Source: Helianthus annuus
Lineage: Eukaryota; Streptophyta; Magnoliopsida; Asterales; Asteraceae
DNA length: 64,000 nucleotides
Assembly: GCF_002127325.2 (NCBI RefSeq)
Contig: NC_035449.2
Span: forward strand, 84,890,463 to 84,954,462
Direction of reading: 5' to 3'
Of this stretch, positions 22,644 through 31,697 are shown piece by piece. How positions within the stretch are numbered: the first letter of the stretch is position 1; every line of letters begins with the position of its first letter. Below the pieces are notes generated by a model, which had not been told where the DNA came from, ran no database searches, and saw nothing but the letters and a program-made list of their open reading frames with translations. Both the position numbers and the translations under genes were made by a program.

Positions 22644-23885
22644 TTAACATACATCGTGAACATATGGGGTTACATTAAGGTCAGGGGCACGATACGTAAG
22701 CATTTCGTACGCGTTGATCTGATCCCTGTATAATGTATGCCAGGCTGCTGCGCGCTCTGTTCTGTTCGCTGTCCAGAGTATTTGGGGGAGGCATTGGATA
22801 ACAACCTCCAAGATCTACACGTATGAAATGCCCATCGTCGATATCTCATTCGTGCGCATGTAATAAGTGTAATCTTTTTCGTGAAGAATGTTTTCAAGTT
22901 TTTGCATCGGAGACTTACCGACATTTTTTTCGGCGTTGATCTTCTGAACAGCGTTGTGTATATCTTTCGGAATAAGCTTTCTAGCCGGATTGTTTTTTGT
23001 CAGCGTTCGCCAGATACTTTGGTTGGGAATATCTTGCTCTGCCAGCTCCTTAACCAGTTTTTTATCCTCCGAAGAAAGACTTCTTGCATACGCGTGACCC
23101 TCTAAGTTTTCAATAGGAGTGTGGTTATGCTTCGCCTTCGTCACCTCGATCCTCCAAACACTTCCGGATGATTCCGAAAACCCGATCATCTCGAACGGGT
23201 AGCCTATTTTCTTGCTACCCGTTTTCCTCTGTGTAGCTATACTCTTATGCTCCCCACCAAAAGTACACTGAAACCAAATCTTGTAATTCTCTCCTCTTTT
23301 ATTCGACCTCTTAATCACAATGAGGTAACCATTGTCTTTTACCGTGTCTTGTACCCAACGCACCAACTCTTTACATGACGAAAAGGTCTGCGTTGTATCA
23401 AACGAAAATGTAACCGGGTAACAGCCTTCCTCGTCAACAGACACATCCTCCGGCTCACCATCGTCACCGAGGTTCGAATAGACTTGATGTTCAAAGCTCT
23501 GTTCACAACCGTAACTGTGGTTTGGATAACACTCCTGCTGTACAAAGCTTTGCTCGCCACTGTAACCGAAATTCGAATAACCTTGTAAGCTCTGTTGACA
23601 ACCGTAACTGTTGTTTGGATAACACTCCTGTTGTACAAAGTTGTACTCGCCACCGTAACCGAAATTCGAATAACCTTGTTGTGCGTAAGGGTCCTCCACA
23701 GGGGTATTCAAATCCAGCTTCACCGTGTTATCACGATAACGAATGTCAGATACAATCTCTGCCTCCCTCAAGTTGGACGAGACCGGTTTCTCATACGAGT
23801 CAGAAATAGCGGTCCCCTCGTAAGAATCGGGAACAACTGACTCGTCAGAATATTGACCGAAAAGATAGTTGCTTAACCACGACAT
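22644..23885 (-). pseudogene. MULE transposase remnant: FAR1-type N-terminus joined to the C-terminus, core missing
   Basis: Start at ATG 23885 (MSWLSNYLFGQ). Residues about 60-130 are imperfect repeats around YGCQQSLQGYSNFGY and ECYPNNSYGC. Residues about 165-270 form a FAR1/WRKY-GCM1-like DNA-binding domain (CTFGGEHKS, WRIEVTKAKHNHTPIENLEGH). Residues to about 350 follow the usual linker (LTKNNPARKLIPKDIHNAVQ). Then, after a frameshift near 22845, comes what looks like the C-terminal tail (FIRVDLGGCYPMPPPNTL, then after a second shift AWHTLYRDQINAYEMLTY) ending at TAA 22646-22644. The catalytic DDE region and SWIM finger are absent. This is a non-autonomous or dead copy; tail assignment is from recall of plant MULE proteins. 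Confidence 0.65.
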
Positions 23886-24540
23886 CGTTTTTTCAAGACA
23901 TGTAACTAATAGAGCAAAGAAAATCGACAAACAACAAAATCACCGAATGGTGAATGTTGACTCTAAGCAGGTTTATAAAGTGAAAATTTGGGGTCGAAGC
24001 GCCGCACTTTGGCCATAGCGCGGCGCTTAGGGTTCACAAGACACCTGCAACCTCGTATCACCTTTATGTCTCTACAACTTATGTCAGTCAAACTATCAAA
24101 TCACCTTTTGTCGACCTAAGCGCCTCGCTATGGCCATAGCGCGGCGCTTAGGGGTGTGAAAATAATTTTCTGCGTGTGGGATTAGCATGACCCATGATGA
24201 ATATGTCTGTGAAAGTAATACCAAATGGCTATGAGCATCTTGCCACCACACCATTGTCCATTAGAACTCAATGAGTGCATAATTCAATTGCTTATCTCAA
24301 AAATGATGCTACAGTGGAATATTATTGTTTGTGATGATAAGAAAAAGTTCATTATTTCAGGAAGGATTTTTGGAAGAAAGAAAGTTATAAAAATAAAAAG
24401 ACTAGAAGCACAAGTACGAAAACAGACATGATGTGATTTAACACTTCAACAATTACGAAAATAGACATTTTTAATATGCAAGTGGAGTTACTACTTGAAA
24501 AGGTTAAATGGTTTGGTCTGATCTTTGTTATCAAGTTTAC

Positions 24541-24649
24541 CTTCAAACATGGCAACATGTAACTGGCTTTCTCTGAAGCTGCATCAACCCGATTCTCGAT
24601 TTGTCCATCTACATTGTAAACTTTTAGAAGTTCCCTAGTACGAGCATCC
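24541..24649 (-). pseudogene. Orphan exon-like fragment of unknown gene
   Basis: The minus strand shows CAACTACAG acceptor, 109 nt open in one phase, then GTAAAC donor. The peptide (DARTRELLKVYNVDGQ ... ASYMLPCLK) looks protein-coding but I do not recognise it. No neighbouring exon is visible, and the solo LTR to its right separates it from the next sequence. It may be a captured or decayed gene piece. Confidence 0.35.
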
Positions 24650-24745
24650 CTGTAGTTGCAATAACCAATTTTTAATATTTGGACAACCAGATTATGCTTT
24701 TGATTATTGGGTTAAACGATTAGTTTTAGATAATCAGTTTCATAC

Positions 24746-25192
24746 TGTAGGAACGTTTGACGACCTGACGAGTCGATCAGAAGAGCGCTTAGACAGAATC
24801 AGAGGCGGAATTCATTGATTCGGTCTTCATAAAGCTTGATTTCACTACTTAACGTCTCTTTTATTGATAATCTGACAAATATACAAGATCCGGAGACAAA
24901 CAGGCAGGGCTTTGCCGTTACATCTTCAAAATACACACACTCACTAACTGATCCGCTCATATGACTCCACTATATATAGATATCTGGGTTCGCTTATATG
25001 GCTTGACAAATAAGCGAACCTATATAGCGCAGTATGAGCGAACCTCCCTATATTGTCACATAAGCGAACCTCTATGACATGACCAATAAGCGGACCTATA
25101 TAATACATGATTTCTCGTTTTCCGATCACTATACAATTAGCCCTAGCCTAAGACTCGAACTAAGATGTAGTCGACAGACAACTGCACCAACA
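24746..25192 (-). mobile_element. Solo LTR with perfect 5-bp target duplication
   Basis: Bounded by TG at 24746 and CA at 25192, with CATAC at both 24741-24745 and 25193-25197. On the minus strand it starts TGTTGGTGCAGTTG. TATATATAG near 24970 (minus) suits a promoter. It contains at least five copies of an AAGCGAACCT/AAGCGGACCT word between 24985 and 25100. At 447 bp with no interior it is the product of LTR-LTR recombination. Copia-type ends are likely. Confidence 0.85.
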
Positions 25193-25840
25193 CATACTAT
25201 CTGCACAAAGCAGTTTTATTAAAAATCCTATTTGGCTATCTAATTTATTAGTTTCTAAAATAAACATAATTTGTCACACAACTTGTCGTCTTATATGTCA
25301 TACAACAATGAGAAACTGAGAGAAACATTAACAGACAACAAATACTTGACATCTGAAGAAGATATACTACAGACACCATTAACATGGCTTGGCTTTTAAG
25401 GTCGATACTTGATCGTTCAACTGGCAAAGCAGCCGTATGACATTCTCACACCATGTCCATATGATTAACTTTGAATTACCAAATTATAGACATATCGCAA
25501 CCGGAAGTAAAATTATCAACCATGGTTTGACAATTACAGGTATAGGTGGCAATCATGACCCATTCATAAAAAAAAGGGGTTAATATGGGAGAAAATAAAT
25601 TGCATATGGATTTGGGTTCCATTTGTTCATAGTCAGCCATGCTTCCAATCATGTGGCTTCTTGAAATACACTAAAAAAAATACTCATTTTCGTGAAAGTG
25701 AAGAAAACAAAGCACCGCCACATTCAATCACATAAAAAAAACTCAATGCCCATCCCTCATGAACCATGATCCAGAAAACAATCGGTAAAGTTAACGCATT
25801 TATATACCAAAGCTCGTTCTATCAGGGGACGACAACAGAA
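25193..25840. other. AT-rich intergenic stretch
   Basis: I see no supported gene, repeat or element border here apart from the CATAC duplication at its left edge. Confidence 0.5.
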
Positions 25841-25889
25841 GACTGGAACATTAATCTACTATTTTGCCATAATGACTCCCATCCATTTA

Positions 25890-26427
25890 CTTTTAGGGGT
25901 CAAAAGAGTTAGAGAAAAAGACGTTGGGGCCAAAAGGGTTAGAAAAAAAAGACGTTGGAGGCTCAGATGTTAAAATATTCATTTTTGGGCTAAAAGGGTA
26001 AAAGTGATATAACCACAGAGGCTAAAATCGTAATTTACTCTTTTGAATCTGGGTTCTTGTGGTTTCATTTTTGTTGTCATTTTCATCCAAAATCGAAATT
26101 TTATCAGATTTTTTAGTTAACATCTAACTTTTTTGTCTCTTCCTCCCTTTCAATAAAAAGCAAAATGGTCTTTTAGGGCAAAATGGTCTTTTAACGTTTT
26201 ATTATAACAAATTAAAAAAATCTGACCGTTTTGCCCTTCATTAAAAAGGGGAAAAAGACAAAAAAAAAAAAAAAAAGCTGGATACTAACTAAAAAATCTA
26301 ACCAGATTTTGATTTTGGATGAAAATGGCAACAAAATTGAAAGCACAGAGACCCAGATTTAAAAGATTTGAGTTTTGGACTAAAGTGGCAAAAGTGACCA
26401 AACCTCATTGACCATTTTAGCAATTTA
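25890..26427. mobile_element. Fold-back MITE-like sequences
   Basis: Arms 26044-26130 and 26277-26372 pair as an imperfect inverted repeat (GTCATTTTCATCCAAAAT with ATTTTGGATGAAAATGGC and flanking bases). To the left, AAAATCGTAATTTACTC at 26025-26041 resembles the end of the fold-back element at 43506-43873, so a second related fragment is joined here. I found no target duplication. Confidence 0.5.
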
Positions 26428-27347
26428 GGGGGTGTTTGTTTTTTCTTCAAACATCTTCAAGGGAGCTGATGTCTGCAGACGCGCAGACGTTACCCTTGAA
26501 GACTGTTTTTTTTTTTAACAGATCTGAAAATGGCTTTTTTCAGCTTAAAAAAAAGTTATGATACCCTTTCTTCTTTCATCTTCACAAAAAACCCTCCTCT
26601 CTTATCTTCAAAAAAAAACCTCCACCCTCAAAACTGGACCACCACCACCGCTGTAAGGTCACCGGCGCCGGTGAACGTGCAGGTTTCCGGCGAGGTGTTT
26701 CTTGTTCCCGTTAACGTGCAGGTTTTCGGCGAGGTGTTCCTATCAACAGAAGATTGAACGAGGAACAAAATGAATAAGAAATATATACCAGAACGTGGCC
26801 AAAACAGTTCTGTCGTGATCTCCGGTGGGTTTTCTCCGATCTCCGCGGTTACGGTTTACTCCGGTAGAACTCCAGTGAGTTCTAGTTGACGGAGGAATAT
26901 TCTTGGATACGTTTGTGATTGTCCAGAGCAAGGCAGAGGTTATGATCATTAGGTGTTTTTTATTTCTCCTTTTGGTATCTAAATGATTCCCAATTTAGAA
27001 GATGAAATTGGTTCTTAAATTTCAATCATGGAAACTTTAATTTTGTAAATCACGACTAATTAGCATCTATTATGGAAACTTTAATTTTGATTGATGGTTT
27101 AAGAATTTGGGGAATTGGGTTGCATATTTTGGATGTTGAATGTGTAGTTGAGGTAAATGGTTTAGGATGTTTTGATTTGGAAAATAAAACAAAGTTCATG
27201 TAGTTTGTACAGACAGTATCAATTTATAAAAACAAACAGTCTTATATTTTCAGCTTGAAGAGCTTCAGACCACATCTTCAGTTGCAGACATGAAAACAGA
27301 TGAAATCAGCTGGCAGACAGTTTATGTCTGCAAAAACAAACAACACC
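26428..27347. mobile_element. PIF/Harbinger-type MITE, 920 bp
   Basis: Ends GGGGGTGTTTGTTTTTT and AAAAACAAACAACACC match at about 15 of 17 positions as an inverted repeat. TTA flanks both sides (26425-26427 and 27348-27350), the target duplication of this superfamily. The interior has no transposase. It contains a local duplication of about 33 bp near 26670-26750 around AACGTGCAGGTTT.CGGCGAG. Confidence 0.7.
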
Positions 27348-27945
27348 TTACTCTATATAATTTGAAGAATGAGTTCCGCTAACTTTTATGCTATTGTTTA
27401 AAGAATATGATTTCGGTTAACTTTTATCACCATATTACATAATCTGAAAAAGAAATGGGAAGAGTTCAATAGCGTGTGCCACTTCTCATGACGCCTTTTT
27501 AAACTTATAATGTCAAAACGAGTGGAGCTTGAGCTCTTTTACATAATTAAACAAGTTGAACCAAACTTTAGCTTAGTCAGTCAAATCTTAATACTATGTC
27601 CATTGGTGATCCAACCCACCCAACTTTTTATTAAAAAATTAATATCTCTTTCATCCACCAACAGAACCCAACCCTACTCAATTTTAACACACATTCACAA
27701 CTCATCCCAACATAAAAATATATGTTTTTGAACGAACTCGGTTTTTAAAAAAAAATTATATCGGGATGTTCCAAAAAAAATTAAGAAATACCACATATTT
27801 AGTTTTTTTTTTTAAGTTTAAAAATTATAAGTTATTTGATTAAATATATTATTAGGGGTATTAGTTTGGGTTGCAAACCAAGGTTGCTCCACCAACCTCG
27901 TTGTCAACTTTGGTTGGTATAAGTTTCTTTTTTTAATTTTTTTAA

Positions 27946-30050
27946 GAGAAAAATGCAATTTGCGTCCCTGTGGTATGTCCCAAACATCAACTTGAGCCCC
28001 TAAATTAAATTTTTGGATGTTTGAGCCCCTGACCTTATAAATTCATAACAGTATGAGTCCCTGCCGTCAGTCTTCCGTCAGTTTGACCGTTTGCCAGTTG
28101 TGAAAAGTCCATAATACCCCCCACCCTTTAATATATACACTGAATGGATTCATTATCATCATCTCAACTCCCAATATCATCATCATCATCAACAGCCGCT
28201 CTCAACTCCCAATATCATCATCATCATCAACAGCCGCTCTCAACTCCAAAGATCATCATCATCATCTTCATCGAAGAGATCAACAGATCATCTTCATCAT
28301 CGATCAGGTTCATCTTCATCCTGTCATTCGATGTGTTTATGTGCTTATATTGTGAAAAAACAGAGCGATGATTCTAGGTTTGATTTTGGGTTCCATTCGA
28401 TGATTTTGGGTTGATTTTGGGTAACATTCGATATTTGGGTTGATTTTGAAAAAACAGAGGGTTGATTTCATTTGATGTGTTTATGTGTTTATATTGTGAA
28501 AAAACAGAGCGTTGATTTTGGGTTTGATTTTGGGTTCCATTCGATGTTTTTGGGTTTGATTTTGGGTTCCATTCGATGATTTTGGGTTGATTTTGAAAAA
28601 CAGAGGGTTGATTTTGGGTTCCTCATTTTGAATGTGTTTGAATGTGTTATTTGGGTAACAGTTATTGATTCGATGTGTTCCTCATTTTGATTGAATGTGT
28701 TCCTCATTTTGATTCGATGATAACAGTTATTTGGGTATGGAATTTTGGGTATGATTTGAATGTGTTATTTGGGGTTAGGGTTTAGGGTTGAATGGATTTT
28801 TGGTTTGATTCTTGTGGGTTTAGGGTTGAATGGATTTTTTGGTTTGATTCTTGTTCAAAATGCATCAAAACAGAGAGTTGGTTTGAATGGATTAGGGTTT
28901 AGGGTAGCAATGTGTTTTGGTTTGAATGTGTTTTGTTTTGTTGTACAGAATATGTTTTGGTTTGAATGTGTTTAGGGTTTAGGGTATCAACTGAGTATTA
29001 AGAACTGATCGGATGTACAGAATGTGTTTTGGTTTGAATGTGTTTAGGGTTTAGGGTATCAACAGAATGTGTTTTGGTTTGGTTTGTACAGATTCTTGTG
29101 GGTTTAGGGTTGAATGGATTTTTGGTTTGATTTTTGTTGTACAGAATGTGTGTGGGTTTAGGGTTGAATGGATTTTTGGTTTGAATTTTGTTGTACAGAA
29201 TGTGTTTTGGTTTGAATGTGTTTTGGTTTGAATGTGTTTTGTTGTACAGAATGGCTGCGGATGTAAAGATACGCAAAACACCAACTACGAAGGCGAGAAC
29301 ACTTGACAACCTCCTAGAAGATGGCGCGGTGCACATAAGGAAGTGATTGATATGAATGAATATAACCCTAGTGGCAGATATGTAATTAGCGAGCTCTGGA
29401 ATTTCATATCTACCGCTTGGGTTATATTCATTCATATGAATGAATATAACCCTAGTGGCAGATATGTAATTAGCGAGCTCTGGAATTTCATATCTGCCAC
29501 TGGGGTTATATTCATTCATATCTGCTACATTCCGAAGTGCACCCGTCAGTAAAGATCCACAATTGCTTGTGGATCTTTGACGTTTTGTCTCTATTTGTAT
29601 GTTTCGATCTTTTGTTATCGAGTCTGTACGTTACGGTCTTTTGTTATCGAGTCTGTACGTTACGGTCTACGGTCTTTTGTTATCGAGAATTTTATTATGA
29701 ATGAATATAACCCTATTGCTTGTGGATCTTTGATATATATAATAGGATACATTTAATTATTATATAAAAAATAAAAGAGTTAATTTAATTATTATTAGAT
29801 TTCTTAAGAAAAAAGCAAAAAACGAATTTAGGGGCTGAGGTTGATATTTCACTCATACCATAGGGACGCAAAGTGTTATTAATATATGTCAAAAGACGGT
29901 CTTACCCCTGCCTCAAACAGTCAAACTGACGGTAGGGACTCAAAGTGTTATGAATTTATAAGGTCAGGGGCTCAAACATCCAAAAATTTAATTTAGGGGC
30001 TCAAGTTGATGTTTGGGACATACCACAGGGACGCAAATTGCATTTTTCTC
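27946..30050. mobile_element. Non-autonomous MULE with long inverted repeats and perfect 9-bp target duplication
   Basis: Terminal inverted repeats of about 130 bp start GAGAAAAATGCAATTTGCG. The flanking TTTTTTTAA occurs at 27937-27945 and 30051-30059. The interior carries no transposase. It has TCATCA-rich sequence near 28150-28300, long stretches of TTTGGGTTTGATTTTGGG-like and GTTTTGGTTTGAATGTG repeats (28380-29250), a 31-codon open frame from ATG 29251 (MAADVKIRKTPTTKARTLDN) to TGA 29346, and a duplicated hairpin. The short frame may be part of a captured gene; I do not recognise it. Confidence 0.85.
29352..29519. repeat. Tandem duplicated 84-bp hairpin
   Basis: Each unit (29352-29435, 29436-29519) starts ATGAATGAATATAACCC and ends with its reverse complement, with further pairing of GTGGCAGATAT and ATATCTGCCAC in unit 2. 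A partial third copy of the start is at 29697-29713. Confidence 0.85.
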
Positions 30051-31137
30051 TTTTTTTAATTACTTAAACTTTTGTCTTATTGATGACCAAGCTAACACCA
30101 GGTCACCAATAAACATAGCCTAATGCCATAGGTGTGCCTAATAAGATCAATAATTTAGTCTTATCTAGTATTACTATCCGGACTCTGGGTTGTTGCAATT
30201 TGCAAATATAGTTGGATTGATATAGGTTGTGCTAGTTTTCATTGGAATAACTATTGGGCTATATTTAAGCCCAATAGTGATAATAGAAATCTGATAACTT
30301 GATCCAGGTTTTATCCCACATGTTTAGGGCCCATGGGCCATGGGTAGTGTTGTTCATAAGAGATTAGCTTCTATTTGGGAGTTGGGAGTTGGGAGTGGGA
30401 CTCGTCTCTAAACTAGTAAAATTACCCATGCTACGTTGCAGGATTTCGGTCGATTTCTATTTTGAACCGAAAGAAATATGCTCAAAAGAATATCTACACA
30501 TGTTTACATCCACCAAAAACCATAAAAAAATTAATTGGACAACGGTACGGTCTGATTTTAAATTAAGTGTAAATGGAAACTTAAATGCTATCTTTAATAT
30601 AATTTTCATTTACATCTAAACGTAAACCAACTTGAATTTGTACTGACACGTGCATAAAAATAAGCATGTAAAAAATATTGTTTTTAAGTTAAAGAATGGT
30701 ATGACGCGTTGCGACGGTGTCGAAATGTAAAGTGACTCGAATTTATACTGTTTAATGAAAACATATTATATTTGACCCAAGTCGTTTCCGAACAAAATTA
30801 ACGTTAAAAAGGTACACATAAAAATAAGCAAAAAAATTGTATTATATTTGAACTGGCTCATTTACGGGGAAAAAAATAAAAATTACTTCAAAACATAGAC
30901 TAACTGAAAACGTACACAATAATAAGCATAAGAAAATATTATATTTAACCCAACTCATTTTCGGGAAAATTTACGTTGAAGCGTAAATCAACATAGTATA
31001 TCAACATTTTCGGGAAAATATACAGACACGTACATAAATATAAATACATAAAACTCGATACAAAGTCTTTAGAAAGTTAAGGGGTCATAAGTACCAATAC
31101 TTAAAGATAAAGTTAAAGTATTTAAAACACAAAGAGA

Positions 31138-31138
<1 letters not shown>
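30051..31138. other. AT-rich intergenic stretch with degenerate dispersed repeat
   Basis: The word ACnTAnATAAAAATAAGCA recurs loosely at about 30645, 30812, 30912 and 31025, usually near CAAnTTGAATTTnTAC or TTTGACCCAA. ATGACGCGTTGCGACGG at 30700 resembles the CACGCGTTGCGGCGAC at 42530. It looks like a decayed tandem array or an old transposon. No gene seen. Confidence 0.4.

Positions 31139-31171
<33 letters not shown>
31139..31171. repeat. Poly(A) tract
   Basis: About 33 A residues. It could mark the end of a retroposed copy, but no source sequence is recognisable to its left. Confidence 0.8.
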
Positions 31172-31174
<3 letters not shown>

Positions 31175-31697
31175 GAAATGTTCACACAAGTTGCTAATTG
31201 TATTAAAGGAGACAGGGCACCCCGTTATGAAGGAATGGCCACGCGTTCTGATGTCGATTATGAATGTTTTAGTATTACTACATATGTTGTATGCAATTAT
31301 TTATGTATTACTTTCTTAAAAAAAAAAATTATTACTTTAATTACAAATTAAAGAATTGGAAGAAAAATCAGTTAAATACCAAAACCAGTCCAACTCTCCA
31401 ACTGACCCGGGTCAAGCCTGACAAATTGGGGTTATCATTTTCCAAAACCGTAATTAGCACGGTTCAACCACATTTAACCAAAAAAAAAATCATCATTACC
31501 CTGGTTATAATATACTTTAGAAAATAATATGCAAGAGGGGATTCTTAAATTTAATTCTTCAAATTTACAAGTTGAAAATTTTCATTTTATATAAAAGAAA
31601 AAAGAAAAAGAAACATAAAACTTTTGATTTATGAAAAAAAAAATGTACATTTGTGCAAAATCTCACTCACTTCTTGTTTCCTACACCAACCAACCAT

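Larger units (their letters stand above)
19603..24150. repeat. Dispersed 11-bp palindromes (AGCGCCGCGCT type), mostly in pairs
   Basis: Pairs lie at 19649-19684, 21893-21930, 22167-22200, 22207-22242, 23996-24028 and 24116-24150, with a single copy at 19603-19618. In the best pair the two palindromes AGCGCCGCGCT and AGCGCGGCGCT are 19 bp apart centre to centre, joined by ATGGCCAT. None falls in either gene. Confidence 0.8.
19443..24200 (-). mobile_element. Degenerate MULE-like unit with two minus-strand genes and dispersed palindromes
   Basis: The unit holds an ATHILA-ORF1-like gene (21507-20137) and a MULE transposase remnant (23885-22644), both on the minus strand. A family of GC-rich palindrome pairs lies only in the non-coding parts: left of ORF1, between the genes and right of the transposase. 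The shared motif is the reason to treat this as one element. I could not find terminal inverted repeats or a target duplication, so the outer borders are approximate. The left edge abuts element D. Confidence 0.55.

Noticed and set aside
24225..24431. A 68-codon plus-strand frame after the MULE-like unit
   Set aside because: Lys/Ile-rich with no recognised motif and no splice or neighbour support.
28144..29519. Open frames within the MULE at 27946-30050 (Ser/His-rich and Asn/Pro-rich)
   Set aside because: They follow the TCATCA and TTTGAATGTG repeats; only the 31-codon frame at 29251 looks slightly gene-like, and it is noted with the MULE.
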